The notes below the pieces were generated by a model, which saw nothing but the letters and a program-made list of their open reading frames with translations, was not told the DNA's origin and searched no databases. This document shows positions 27,479-37,206 of a stretch of DNA of 64,000 bases, one piece after another; positions within the stretch are counted from its first letter, which is position 1; each line of letters starts with the position of its first letter. The position numbers and the translations under genes were made by a program. This stretch comes from Danxiaibacter flavus. Lineage in GTDB: Bacteria; Bacteroidota; Bacteroidia; Chitinophagales; Chitinophagaceae. The stretch is taken from contig NZ_JAULBC010000014.1 of NCBI RefSeq assembly GCF_041060425.1, positions 1 through 64,000 of the forward strand, read 5' to 3'.

Positions 27479-29805
27479 TAGCCGATAGCTATGTTCCAAA
27501 CAATATTATGCTTGCGCCAGTCGGGGTTTCCGAAGTCAATTTGATCAAACACCCATTTGGGGCCACCCGGCTCATAGGGTTTCCGTATGGGGAATGCAAC
27601 ATCTAATCTTATTACAAAGAATTTAATATCGGCCCTTATACCGAGACCAGTACCGACAGCCATTTGTCGAATAAAATCGCTGGAGAACTTTCCACCCGGC
27701 CTGTAGGGATCATCCCGATTCAACCAAACGTTACCAGCATCGGCAAAAACTGCACCTCGCAAAATGGATACGATTTTAAAGCGCAACTCGGCATTCAATT
27801 CAAGCCTGATATCACCTGGCTGATCTGCAAGAAAAGCCGAATCAACCGGGTTGCCTCCATAGTAAGTACCCGGGCCAATTGTCCGGGCTCGGAATGCACG
27901 GATGCTGTTCGGACCACCTGAGAAGAATGCTTTGGTAAACGGCATCAACAATGTATTACCGTATGCATAACCAACACCGGCAAAGAAGCGCGAGACAAAC
28001 ATGTTGTCCTTGCTTAGCCGTAAGTAATGCCTGAAGTCAACTTCAGCTCTTATGTATTGAGAGAAAGGTGTGCCAAATAGTTCTTTTTGCTTACCTTCTT
28101 TTTCGCTTGCTCCGGTTATAAGCCCAAGCAAATTAGATGACAAATCCAGGTTTCCATTAAAATAGTAATTGTTCTTCCTTCTGTTTGGCTGTAGTTGTGT
28201 GTTAAAGTTATAGTTATAGATGGGCCCGATAATAAACTGACGCTCCACTGCTCTTGCCAGCGTAATGTTTGTGTCTATTTCCTTTCTGAAAGAATCGGTA
28301 ATATTGGTTGGTCTTACAAAATTTACTGAAAGTACCTTAAGATTATGTTCAGTTTTTATATTCTCTTTCCATATATATCCAAAACTACCATTGGCACTAC
28401 TCAACGTGTACTGGGCGGAACGCATATACAATTCGTACCCGGCAGTTATGGATGTCTGCGGTACAAAATCTGAATTGGTTTTGAATCTTATTGGAGCTAT
28501 AATTCTCGGAATAAGCAGGTTGGCCGTCAAACCCACGCGGTTATTGTGTACACGTTGTACACCGGTATATTGCCTTTCGAAACCGGCGTAAGCACTCATT
28601 GTAAACAGTTCTGCGCCCTTCAAAAAGTTTCTGTGTCTCCAGCTTAACGTAAAGTCGGCACCGTTAGAATTATTAGACTTGGTTAAGCCTGAAGCTTCCA
28701 ACCGGATCGATTTCTTTGCCGTTGGCGTCAAATAATAATAGGCATTTAACATCGGTCTGTGTGCGGTATCATCTTCCACAAATTGCGCCTTGACAAATTT
28801 GTATACCCCCAAACTTACCAATCTGTTTAGCGCCATACCATGTGCTCTGCTGCTATAGAGATCACCCGGTTTAAAAATGAGCGTCTGCGGAAATATTTTC
28901 GGATTGAATTTCTTTTCCGGATCAATAATATAATATCCCTGGAATTTCTTAGTTGAATCAAGCACAACGGATGAATCGCGATTGATGCTGTAGTCCGCAT
29001 ATACAATTACATTGTTGATCCTGTAAGGGAAAAGTGATTTAATGCGCGCACTCCGCTTAATGCGGATATACATGTTCACCATATTGTCTCCAATGGTCGA
29101 GTCAACATTTACTATTATATCCGTTGCATTAAAAAAGAAGAAGCCTTTTTCTTTAAGACGCTTGTCGATTCGCTCACGTTCGCCTTTAACAAGATCAAGA
29201 CTGTAAGCCCGGCCTGGCTTAAGTAAAGTTCTGCGCGATGTAGTTCGCATAACATTATACATAAATCCGGAGTCCGTGGGAAAGTATGTATTCTTTATCT
29301 TATACTGTTTGGTAAGCATGGCCACATAAGTTGCATGCATTTTTTTGTTCTTAATCACACTGTCAGCGGTTACCTCTGAATGGAAGTAGCCGTTGTTCTC
29401 CAATCTGTTTTGCATTATTTGCCTGTTCTTTTCCAGGTTAACGCTGCTGGCCAAAACAGGAGGTTCTCCTACTTTGTATTTCAACCAGTACTTAAAGCCC
29501 TTATTCGCTTTTGGTGTATCCACCATATTAAAAATCATCAGCTTAAAGCGAACACCTAGAAATGATTTGTTAGGGGCAGGCCGCACCAGGGCTTCCAGTT
29601 CACTTTGCAAACCTTTATTTTTTACGTTGGAGCTATCCTTAATGCTTTTTAATTTAACATCAGATCCGGTGTATAATGCGTCGTTCGGCGGAATACTTTT
29701 AGTTACACTGCAAGAGTAAATACAAGCAGCAAGAGTGAACAACAAGCTTAACCTACCAATTGTCCGGAATGCTTCTATGAATCTTATGTTATTGTTATAC
29801 CCCAT
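27469..29805 (-). CDS. tamL: TamL: lipoprotein-type TamA/BamA-family outer-membrane protein
   Basis: 778 residues. The N-terminus ends in a lipobox (IYSC, near residue 32), unlike classical TamA. POTRA-like domains (about 40-380) include PNKSFLGVRFKLMIFN and the FKPGDLYSSRAHGMALNRL helix. An Omp85 barrel follows (about 390-778) with the lid-loop-like motif FFSGGPNSIRAFRARTIGPG and terminal WNIAIGYPF. It lies 5 bp after tamB on the same strand; the TamB-TamL pair of Bacteroidota is proposed to move lipid or envelope material between the membranes. The stop codon is inside a repeat array. Confidence 0.9.
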   Translation of the reverse strand: MGYNNNIRFIEAFRTIGRLSLLFTLAACIYSCSVTKSIPPNDALYTGSDVKLKSIKDSSNVKNKGLQSELEALVRPAPNKSFLGVRFKLMIFNMVDTPKANKGFKYWLKYKVGEPPVLASSVNLEKNRQIMQNRLENNGYFHSEVTADSVIKNKKMHATYVAMLTKQYKIKNTYFPTDSGFMYNVMRTTSRRTLLKPGRAYSLDLVKGERERIDKRLKEKGFFFFNATDIIVNVDSTIGDNMVNMYIRIKRSARIKSLFPYRINNVIVYADYSINRDSSVVLDSTKKFQGYYIIDPEKKFNPKIFPQTLIFKPGDLYSSRAHGMALNRLVSLGVYKFVKAQFVEDDTAHRPMLNAYYYLTPTAKKSIRLEASGLTKSNNSNGADFTLSWRHRNFLKGAELFTMSAYAGFERQYTGVQRVHNNRVGLTANLLIPRIIAPIRFKTNSDFVPQTSITAGYELYMRSAQYTLSSANGSFGYIWKENIKTEHNLKVLSVNFVRPTNITDSFRKEIDTNITLARAVERQFIIGPIYNYNFNTQLQPNRRKNNYYFNGNLDLSSNLLGLITGASEKEGKQKELFGTPFSQYIRAEVDFRHYLRLSKDNMFVSRFFAGVGYAYGNTLLMPFTKAFFSGGPNSIRAFRARTIGPGTYYGGNPVDSAFLADQPGDIRLELNAELRFKIVSILRGAVFADAGNVWLNRDDPYRPGGKFSSDFIRQMAVGTGLGIRADIKFFVIRLDVAFPIRKPYEPGGPKWVFDQIDFGNPDWRKHNIVWNIAIGYPF

Positions 29806-29810
29806 TCCTG

Positions 29811-32800
29811 TTAATCATTTTTCTTAGCCTTTGTAAACAATTCTCTGAATTTATCGTAGTCCAATGTGAGTATAAATGTCAACCCGGTTTCTATTACCTG
29901 TCCTTCCACTACGGCGTCATATTTGTTCTTTCTGTAGCCGCGCACTTTATAGCGACCATCTTTTGAGAGCTGATAGTCAACAGCCACATCACCAGCTATG
30001 TTTGAATTTGCCTGGGCGCTGTTAGCCGGCTTTTCGAGCATAAAATCACTGCCAACGCTAACCTTCAACCGGTCATTCAGCAGGGATTTGGAAACACCAA
30101 CGCTGAAATCGGTAGATGTCTCGCGCTGGCCCGTATAATAAGTATCTCCTGAGTTTATGCCGAAGTTTACATCTACTCCCTTAATCAAAGTACCCGCCAG
30201 TTGATTTAGTTGATCGGTCAGTATACGGCTAACGCTTTCACGTGCCATGCCCTCAGCAGTACCACCGGCATTTGAAGCCATCGGATCTTCCTGCATAAAG
30301 CGACCCAACAGCAGCAATGCAAACACCTGCTTGTTCATCTCTGCTTCATTTGCCCTGAGCTGATCAAGTTTTGCCTCTACGTCGCTCCACTGAGATTGTT
30401 GCTCCTGCGGTATGGTAATATCAAAAGTGATAACTGGTTTTAGTAACTCTCCTTTCATTTTCAACAATACCGTTACAGGAATTTTTTCTTTGTACTTATT
30501 TGTTTCTGATTCGGATTTACCTGCCAGTTGTTGTTCAACAAGATCTATAGGTGCAGTTTTTATGCTATAAGCCGCAGTAATGTCCACATTCGCCGAGGTG
30601 GGATCTCCCGTCCAGGTTATTACGCTTCCGCGCTGTATATCAAATTTTCTTTTTAAAATGCTCAGTGTTAACTGGTAGCTTCCCTGCACCAACTCATAGT
30701 TACCTGTTAATGTAAGCCTGCCGCTTTCATCAACCCCGCCGGAGAGGTCTGCTTTACCCCTGATCTTTAAAGCGTCACCGTTTCTTTCATCAATAACCAG
30801 TATGAATTGTGCTGCACTATCAGTTTCTACATTCGCTGAAAGATCAAGATCTGCAAGCGCCTGAAATCTTGGCTGCTGGAACTGCCGTGCAGTGGTAACG
30901 GTATCTTTAGGTGCATCCATATCCACAAACCGGACAATACCTTTTCTCTCTTCCAATTCTGGGTCTTCACTGGGCAAAACAAATGTGAAGTTGGTCGATT
31001 TGTTTACCTTCAGGCCGGCCTGTATGGCAGGAGTCCTTAAATCCCCGTTCACTTTTATATCCGCATCAATATTCAGTTTGCCGTAAAACAATTTATTATC
31101 CGCCTGGGTTGAGCTTACCACACTAAACTCATCTGCCTTCAGTGTCAATCCGAATTGGTAGTTTACATAATCTTTTGTGCTGATAGTACCGTCAAGTATA
31201 GCCTTGCTTCCGGCAGAATCGGTTAATGTAAACTTGTTAAACGTTATCGCTTTTTCCTGTATGGTAATGTTTTCATTTGCCAACTTGAACCTTTCACCCA
31301 GCATTGTTGGAGTAACAAATGCATCAACAAAACGGAGATTGCCATTTACAACCGGCTCCTTGGTAGTTCCAGCAATGTCAATATTACCTTTCAGGCTGCC
31401 CCCCGCATCTCTCAGGCTTCCTGCGGAAAAGTTCTTTATGGTTGCCAGGTTAACATTGTTCAGGTTTAATTTCAGATCCATTTTTCCTTCACCCGTATAA
31501 TAATTTCCGTTTAGTGTTATGTCATTTCCATGACCATCAATCTTAACATCGGCATTATATACATTGGATGTTTCGTTGTTCACTTTAAGGGCAATATTAC
31601 CAACGGTGTCGGTTTTGTAGCTGATGTCTTTAAACAACATATCTGCAGTAAATACCGGGTTCTTCGTTACATCTTTTACAACAGCTTTACCATCAATAAC
31701 CCCATCCATGAACAGCGAATCCTGATCTGCAAATTCAGTAAGCGTTTTGATTCTGAAATTTTCAAAAGCAACATCTATAGGTGCGTTTGGCGTGTGTGCA
31801 GTACTGTTAAGCTTTATTGCCTGATTACCTTTATTCAGGTTGAAGTCATTTATTATAATACCTGATGAATCATATTGAAAGTAGTTATCAGCCGGCATAT
31901 TCCATGCTTCGTAATTCAGCATAAGACTGTCCGGAACAAAAGTTATTTTAATTGCACTGTCAATTTGCTGAAGTTTGGTCATGATATGATACCTGTCCTT
32001 CGCCTTCTTGTCCTTTAACAGCACTGATGTTGTTATGGCAGCAGTATCTATGTTACCATATATCGCAGTTTGATTCAGCCGGAAGCCTTTTGTTCCCGCG
32101 TCCGCTATTTTAAGTGCATAAGCAATATTCTTTTCTGATGTTTGGGCCGTCAAGGTCAGTTTATCTATTGTTTGTTCTCCATATTTTATTTTTGGCGCAT
32201 GCATGTTCACCTGCAAGTCGTCTTCTTTACTTTTATATTGTACCATTGCTCCGATTGTATCAGAAGCCCGTAATTCAGGAACAAATTGTAAGATTGTCGG
32301 CGATGATGGCTTAATAAACACATGCATCTGCCAATCCTGTTCTGTAAACGCCGTATCCTTAAAACCTTTTAACCTGTAGTACTTATTTATAGTGTGCTGC
32401 AATGCTGTCGCCGTCTCTGTAAGTTTGTACTTCCCTTTCCAGTTAACCTCAGCAAAAGACGAAGTAAGTGCAATTGATTGTGTGTCGCCGCCGTGGGCCG
32501 CCAATACTTTTACTGTGTCTATCGCAAACCTGTTTGAATCCTGTAAAATGATGGTTTCTGCAATGCTGATTAATCCGATCAAACTATCCGGATTCGCAGA
32601 TGGCATATCCGCAAATAGTTTGGTATGAAACTGAAGTGAATCTGAAGAAAGATGAAGGGCTTGAAGATTCAGTGTATCAAGATCCAATCTGACTCTAAGA
32701 TTCGTCGGAAACTTAGATGCAAGATTTGCACGCGCCCTCAACGCATACCGGATATTGGGATCATCAATCGAAGATTCCACAAAAGCACTGTCCGGTTCAG

Positions 32801-34778
32801 CAAAAGCTTTTAACTGCAGATTCTTATATGTATATCCTTTCAATTCGCCTTCTACAAGTGTTGCATCCACATTTGTGGTGAGCGTTTTGTAATCGAATCC
32901 GCGACCTTTTGCAGATGCAGTTAACGTAATTCTTCCGATGGTAGAATCCTGGCTGATAAGGTAGCCAACATTCAAATTTTGAGTAGACGCTTTGAGGTTG
33001 TATGCTTCTGTTCGCGTATTAAGCGATCCGGAGACCTTTGCAGTGCCGTTGGTTGTTCTTGCATTTAATACGGTGGAGAATGCAGAAGTAGTGCCTTTGT
33101 AATTACCGCTTAGCAAAATTGATTGCGGTATTCTTATATTAGAGGGTAGTGTATTTTTAGGGATCAATGCCAGCAAATCTTTTCTTGAGGTAGACAGCTT
33201 CGCGATATTAATATTATAGTAAGCATTCTTTCCATCCGGGAGGCCTTTTATATTTCCACTCATTTGCACGGCTGTGCTGCCGTAGCCACTTAATTCTATA
33301 TTGTTAAGCGCGATATCTTTTACATAGCCATGCGCTTTTCCTTTTAGCTTAATAACGGCCTGTTCGTGACCTTTCAGATAGGTTTCAAGGGATGGAGATA
33401 AAAGTAGGATATCTTTTGCAGCAAGATTAAAAGTGTCGATAGATGCATCAGTAAAAATTTCTCCGGGCTTTGTTGCCAGCATTTCCTGCGACGGATATTT
33501 TGCGGTAACCGAAGTACTGATCCTCGATGAAGGTGTAGCAACCTGCAAATTTTTCAACTGCGCGTCTTTCTCCCCATACAGAAATTGAGTAGACACATTA
33601 TTCAATACAAAGCCACTTTTATCTTTAAATGAAAGTTGTTTTAAATCCCCTTCAAACTTCACAGGTGTGAACGCAAGGTTCGAAGCCTTTAAAATGAAAT
33701 CGGTGATACCAAGATGGCTGTAGTCCATTCCTTTTTTAACAACTGCAGCATTGCTGTCATTGTAAGAAAGCTGGTTGTTGTTAAAATCAACCTGATCAAG
33801 CACAATCTTCCACGGATTGTCAACCTGAGCTTTAACGTTCTTCTTTACTTCTGTCTTAACAACCCTGGCTTGTTTTGCCCTGCCCAGGTTTACCTTTACG
33901 GAAGTATTGTCTAGTTGCAGTTGCTTCAGCTGAATAAACAGTTTGCTTAAATCCGTTGCGCCGGCCAGGACTTTTAGCTTCCCGAGATCAAGCGCAGTAT
34001 ACAGCCGCGAAATATCATTTTCATAGTCAAGATGAATATCGTTCAGTTGAATATTTTTTAGCTGCAACTTTACTTTTATGGGCTCGTTACTTTTCGTTTC
34101 AATTGAGTCCATTGGCTTTGGTTCAATCAGTGGCTTGTATTGCCTTACCGAGGAGCTTATTCCTGCAAGCTGTATGTTGGGAATATCGTAGTCTGATCGT
34201 GAGGGATCGAAAGTGTCTATGGATGTTTCGAATTTTGCCAGGTTAACAGTGGCATCCATTCCCGCTACATCATCATGGTATATCGCCCTGATCTTATTGA
34301 GACGGATCGTACCTATTTCAAACTTCATCGAGCTTGTGTCAGTCGAAGTAGTTGTATCCTTTGATCCTGAAGAAAAAGCATTAATAATGTAATCAAAATT
34401 GAAAGTTGTGTCTGGTTGTAATCTTTTTACTTTGGCTGTAATTCCGTCCAGCTCGAGGTAATTTAGCTTTACTGTGTTACGAAGCAGCTTCAGCATGGAG
34501 ATGTCAACCTGGATTTTGTCACCTGCCAGCAAAGTGTCTTTTGTTTGATCCTCAAAATAAATTCCTTCCAGCACAATTTGCTTGGGAAACTTAATGGATA
34601 ACTTACTGATCTGAACTTTAGTGCGAATTTTATTTTCGAGGTAAACGACGGCTTTTTTCCGGGCAAAGCTCTGCACTGCCGGTACCTGGATTAAAATTAA
34701 TACCAATACCAGCAAAAAAATAAGGCTTAACAGTATCCACCCAATAATTTTTAAAGAACGCCTGATAAATTTCTTCAT
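29811..34778 (-). CDS. tamB: TamB-like translocation/assembly module protein
   Basis: 1655 residues. One N-terminal membrane anchor (about 12-35, IIGWILLSLIFLLVLVLIL) is followed by an AsmA-like start (VVYLENKIRTKVQISKLSI). A very long repetitive beta region fits the groove-shaped TamB body. The C-terminal DUF490 domain (about 1200-1655) includes FTLTDSAGSKAILDGTIS and QVFALLLLGRF. TamB spans the periplasm and pairs with TamA/TamL, encoded 5 bp downstream. Length is typical of Bacteroidota members. Confidence 0.93.
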   Translation of the reverse strand: MKKFIRRSLKIIGWILLSLIFLLVLVLILIQVPAVQSFARKKAVVYLENKIRTKVQISKLSIKFPKQIVLEGIYFEDQTKDTLLAGDKIQVDISMLKLLRNTVKLNYLELDGITAKVKRLQPDTTFNFDYIINAFSSGSKDTTTSTDTSSMKFEIGTIRLNKIRAIYHDDVAGMDATVNLAKFETSIDTFDPSRSDYDIPNIQLAGISSSVRQYKPLIEPKPMDSIETKSNEPIKVKLQLKNIQLNDIHLDYENDISRLYTALDLGKLKVLAGATDLSKLFIQLKQLQLDNTSVKVNLGRAKQARVVKTEVKKNVKAQVDNPWKIVLDQVDFNNNQLSYNDSNAAVVKKGMDYSHLGITDFILKASNLAFTPVKFEGDLKQLSFKDKSGFVLNNVSTQFLYGEKDAQLKNLQVATPSSRISTSVTAKYPSQEMLATKPGEIFTDASIDTFNLAAKDILLLSPSLETYLKGHEQAVIKLKGKAHGYVKDIALNNIELSGYGSTAVQMSGNIKGLPDGKNAYYNINIAKLSTSRKDLLALIPKNTLPSNIRIPQSILLSGNYKGTTSAFSTVLNARTTNGTAKVSGSLNTRTEAYNLKASTQNLNVGYLISQDSTIGRITLTASAKGRGFDYKTLTTNVDATLVEGELKGYTYKNLQLKAFAEPDSAFVESSIDDPNIRYALRARANLASKFPTNLRVRLDLDTLNLQALHLSSDSLQFHTKLFADMPSANPDSLIGLISIAETIILQDSNRFAIDTVKVLAAHGGDTQSIALTSSFAEVNWKGKYKLTETATALQHTINKYYRLKGFKDTAFTEQDWQMHVFIKPSSPTILQFVPELRASDTIGAMVQYKSKEDDLQVNMHAPKIKYGEQTIDKLTLTAQTSEKNIAYALKIADAGTKGFRLNQTAIYGNIDTAAITTSVLLKDKKAKDRYHIMTKLQQIDSAIKITFVPDSLMLNYEAWNMPADNYFQYDSSGIIINDFNLNKGNQAIKLNSTAHTPNAPIDVAFENFRIKTLTEFADQDSLFMDGVIDGKAVVKDVTKNPVFTADMLFKDISYKTDTVGNIALKVNNETSNVYNADVKIDGHGNDITLNGNYYTGEGKMDLKLNLNNVNLATIKNFSAGSLRDAGGSLKGNIDIAGTTKEPVVNGNLRFVDAFVTPTMLGERFKLANENITIQEKAITFNKFTLTDSAGSKAILDGTISTKDYVNYQFGLTLKADEFSVVSSTQADNKLFYGKLNIDADIKVNGDLRTPAIQAGLKVNKSTNFTFVLPSEDPELEERKGIVRFVDMDAPKDTVTTARQFQQPRFQALADLDLSANVETDSAAQFILVIDERNGDALKIRGKADLSGGVDESGRLTLTGNYELVQGSYQLTLSILKRKFDIQRGSVITWTGDPTSANVDITAAYSIKTAPIDLVEQQLAGKSESETNKYKEKIPVTVLLKMKGELLKPVITFDITIPQEQQSQWSDVEAKLDQLRANEAEMNKQVFALLLLGRFMQEDPMASNAGGTAEGMARESVSRILTDQLNQLAGTLIKGVDVNFGINSGDTYYTGQRETSTDFSVGVSKSLLNDRLKVSVGSDFMLEKPANSAQANSNIAGDVAVDYQLSKDGRYKVRGYRKNKYDAVVEGQVIETGLTFILTLDYDKFRELFTKAKKND

Positions 34779-34897
34779 GAAAAGTCACGCTTATAAATAT
34801 CCACTGCAAAGAATGAGCAGCAATTATATATCAGGACGGCCAGCCACAAAACTGTCATTCAGTGGAATAAAATCCCCACACTCAGATGCTTGGCGCG

Positions 34898-35251
34898 TTA
34901 TTTTCCTTTCCAGAGTTTGTAGGCAGTTTTGGCAAGGGTAAACAGGCCTAATTGACTGGCAATGCCGAAAATGCCTCTTTTTTTGCTTTGTCCGGCCTTG
35001 TCTTTGCCTTTTCCGCCCAACGCACCAATGGCGTTGGTTACGAGCTGCCAGGATTTATCAAACACCTTGTTGTTGAGATAAACGGGCAATAAAAGCGAGA
35101 TGCCTGATTTAAGCCCTTCCCCGGGTATCCGTTTCAATCGGGTTTTCAGTTCTTCTTCATGCAGTTTTAGCCTCGCATCCGTTACCTGTATCTCTCTCCG
35201 CAAATCGGCAAGTGTGTTTATATGAGATAAATTTCTCTTACTCATTATCAT
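34898..35251 (-). CDS. Small basic protein in YtxH/holin trio
   Basis: 117 residues from ATG 35251 (a second ATG two codons later is possible). An N-terminal helical part (LADLRREIQVTDARLKLHEEELKTRL, given as positions about 14-39) precedes a weak hydrophobic segment (SGISLLLPVYL) and a Lys/Gly-rich stretch. The start overlaps the stop of the holin-like gene by 14 bp. I know no function; the arrangement with holin-like and YtxH genes is common in Bacteroidota and suggests an envelope-stress role (inference). Confidence 0.8.
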   Translation of the reverse strand: MIMSKRNLSHINTLADLRREIQVTDARLKLHEEELKTRLKRIPGEGLKSGISLLLPVYLNNKVFDKSWQLVTNAIGALGGKGKDKAGQSKKRGIFGIASQLGLFTLAKTAYKLWKGK

Positions 35252-35597
35252 CTGTTTTATCGAAGATTATCTTGATGACCTTATTGCTAATAAGTGAACG
35301 CAACCAGTTTTTACTTGACAGGAAGATTACCAGCAACACAATAATATAGATGCCGGCAATTATTCCAAAGCCGTAAAAAAGGTTTCCTGTAAGATCAGCA
35401 AAGTAATACCCGCCCATGATACTCAGAAAAAAGAGAATAAACACGCTCACAATGGCTATGATAATGCCTATAAACATAGCGGCGGCCAGTTTTGAAGCCT
35501 GTTCAACTGTTTTAAGTTTAAAGAGGAGGAGCCTGTCTTGCAGATATTCCTCCACTTTATCCCTTGATTCTGCGAAAAAGTTTTCCTTTTGTTCCAT
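35238..35597 (-). CDS. Phage-holin-superfamily-like membrane protein
   Basis: 119 residues from ATG 35597; a longer frame begins at 35651, but that start lies inside the end of the ytxH-like gene. An amphipathic N-terminal helix (FAESRDKVEEYLQDRLLLFKL) precedes two membrane helices (about 45-70 and 80-102) and a charged tail. This resembles the Holin-X/YqjE group of bacterial envelope proteins rather than a true phage holin, and no phage genes are nearby. It is the middle gene of a tight three-gene operon. Confidence 0.8.
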   Translation of the reverse strand: MEQKENFFAESRDKVEEYLQDRLLLFKLKTVEQASKLAAAMFIGIIIAIVSVFILFFLSIMGGYYFADLTGNLFYGFGIIAGIYIIVLLVIFLSSKNWLRSLISNKVIKIIFDKTDDNE

Positions 35598-35607
35598 AAT
35601 AGCCTTT

Positions 35608-35868
35608 TTAAGATATTGCATCTTGTGTCTTGTCTTCCACATCTTCCACAAGACTTTTGCCTTTTTTCAGCAAACCTTCCACACCTTTGTCTAAATCATT
35701 CCACTTGGCAGTAATCTTTTCCTTCGCATCTTCGGCAAAATCTTTGAAAGATGTCTTGAGTGATTCTGCAAGTTCTTTTCCTTTTTCAGTTTGCAAAAAC
35801 CAGGCAATGGCTGCACCAGCTGCGGCTCCGCCAAGCAAGCACACGAGGATTTTTTGTTGCTTATTCAT
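35608..35868 (-). CDS. YtxH-domain protein
   Basis: 86 residues. The N-terminal Gly/Ala-rich membrane segment (ILVCLLGGAAAGAAIAWFLQ) is followed by KGKELAESLKTSF and a long charged amphipathic helix, as in the YtxH general-stress family. It is the first gene of the trio, divergent from the AI-2E family gene with a 65-bp gap. Confidence 0.88.
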   Translation of the reverse strand: MNKQQKILVCLLGGAAAGAAIAWFLQTEKGKELAESLKTSFKDFAEDAKEKITAKWNDLDKGVEGLLKKGKSLVEDVEDKTQDAIS

Positions 35869-35933
35869 ACGCTTTGATTTAATTTAAATAAATTTTGGCA
35901 TCTACTGTATAACTGAACAAATATTGCACCGAT

Positions 35934-37037
35934 ATGTTAAACCGTCAGGATTATAAAGTTAACAGATACTTCTTTTTGGGTATTATTATTTTATTTGCTT
36001 CGTTGCTGTTATACAGTATGATCGATTTTTTTACCGCCTTTCTGGCGGCTATCATTGTATACGTATTAAGCAGGCCTTTTGTTGAATATCTTGTAAAAAA
36101 GAAAAGATGGAAGAAATCCTGGGCCGCTATTGCCGTTATATTCATTTCGTTCTTTATTATTCTGCTTCCCATTTCGTTAATGGGTACAATGTTGTATAAT
36201 AAAATTGTGCCTGTAGCTCAAAATCCTGATATCATTATCAAAGCTGTAAAACAATTTGATCAGTTATTGCATGAAAAATACGGCCTTAACCTGTTTACAG
36301 AGCAAACTGTGGGAAAAATACAGGCACTGGCAGCCGGCCTGCTGTCCATCATTCTTAATCAAAGCCTCGGCATTTTCACTACCATTACCATGATGTATTT
36401 TTTCTTGTACTTCATGCTGATGAATGTAAACCGGATGGAAGCGGCTATTGTTTTCTATCTGCCGTTTAAGCGAAGCAAGATCATGATGTTTGGCAACGAG
36501 CTGGTGGCTCAAACATTCAGTAATGCTATCGGCATACCTCTTATTGCTATTGCTCAAGGTTTTTTTGCCTACCTGAGCTATTCAATTGCAGGCCTTAAGG
36601 AAGCCGCTTTTTGGGGTGTAATTACAGGCTTCGCCTCTATAATACCTGTAGTTGGAATTGGGATAGTGTGGGTTCCCGTTGCCATATTTTTACTGATAAG
36701 CGGCCACACGTGGCAGGGCATTTTTGTTGCTGCGTGGAGTGTTGTTTTTTCCGGCACCATAGATAACGTGATCCGGTTTATACTGGCCAAAAAAATGGCA
36801 GATGTTCATCCGGTGGTAACTGTTCTCGGAGTGATCATCGGCCTGAAGTATTTTGGTATTACAGGACTTATTTTTGGTCCGTTAATCATTTCTTACTTTA
36901 TCATTCTTGTCCGGATCTACTACCAGGAATACCAGCAGCCGACTCTTGCCCGCAAAAACAAACCGCGCCAGATCGTTCCCGAATACATGCAACCTTTCCT
37001 TGGAATAAAAAAGAGCAAACCGAATAAGAAGACTTAA
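35934..37037 (+). CDS. AI-2E family transporter (TqsA/PerM-like)
   Basis: 367 residues with about eight membrane helices. Family signatures are FFTAFLAAIIVYVLSRPF near the start and, in the C-terminal half, GVITGFASIIPVVGIGIVWVP, followed by FGPLIISYF. Members export small molecules, lipids or solutes; the substrate cannot be told from sequence. The stop codon is followed directly by ATTGACAATTGAAAG and a 24-bp palindrome. Confidence 0.92.
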   Translation: MLNRQDYKVNRYFFLGIIILFASLLLYSMIDFFTAFLAAIIVYVLSRPFVEYLVKKKRWKKSWAAIAVIFISFFIILLPISLMGTMLYNKIVPVAQNPDIIIKAVKQFDQLLHEKYGLNLFTEQTVGKIQALAAGLLSIILNQSLGIFTTITMMYFFLYFMLMNVNRMEAAIVFYLPFKRSKIMMFGNELVAQTFSNAIGIPLIAIAQGFFAYLSYSIAGLKEAAFWGVITGFASIIPVVGIGIVWVPVAIFLLISGHTWQGIFVAAWSVVFSGTIDNVIRFILAKKMADVHPVVTVLGVIIGLKYFGITGLIFGPLIISYFIILVRIYYQEYQQPTLARKNKPRQIVPEYMQPFLGIKKSKPNKKT

Positions 37038-37042
37038 TTGAC

Positions 37043-37096
37043 AATTGAAAGTTCCTGCCCGACTGATGTCATTCAGTCGGGCAGGAACTTTCAATT
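37043..37096. repeat. Perfect 24-bp palindrome, CCTGCCCGACTGA family
   Basis: Arms 37043-37066 and 37073-37096 are exact reverse complements around a 6-nt loop TGTCAT. They contain the shared core TTCCTGCCCGACTGA. The element starts 6 nt after the AI-2E gene stop, between converging genes, but has no T tract on either side. Confidence 0.95.
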
Positions 37097-37108
37097 ATCA
37101 ATTAATAC

Positions 37109-37206
37109 GCCCATTCTCCTATTTGCACATCTGCCAATTTGCATATTCGCACATTCCCTCATTCGCACATCCCATTTTCAATTCTCAATTATCCATTTTC
37201 AATTAC
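37109..37206. repeat. Octamer (A) and ATTGAAAATGG (G) arrays entering the PLP-lyase gene
   Basis: TTTGCACAT/TTCGCACAT octamers (37109-37172) are followed by TTTTCAATTCTCAATTATCC units (37173-37206). The second array contains the stop codon and the last codons (VIENG) of the converging PLP enzyme gene. Confidence 0.9.

Noticed and set aside
29811..34778. Large plus-strand frames inside tamB
   Set aside because: All are shadows of the long minus-strand TamB frame, which has clear domain structure.
35238..35597. Phage holin suggesting a prophage
   Set aside because: No other phage genes occur; the protein sits with YtxH in a common bacterial envelope trio.
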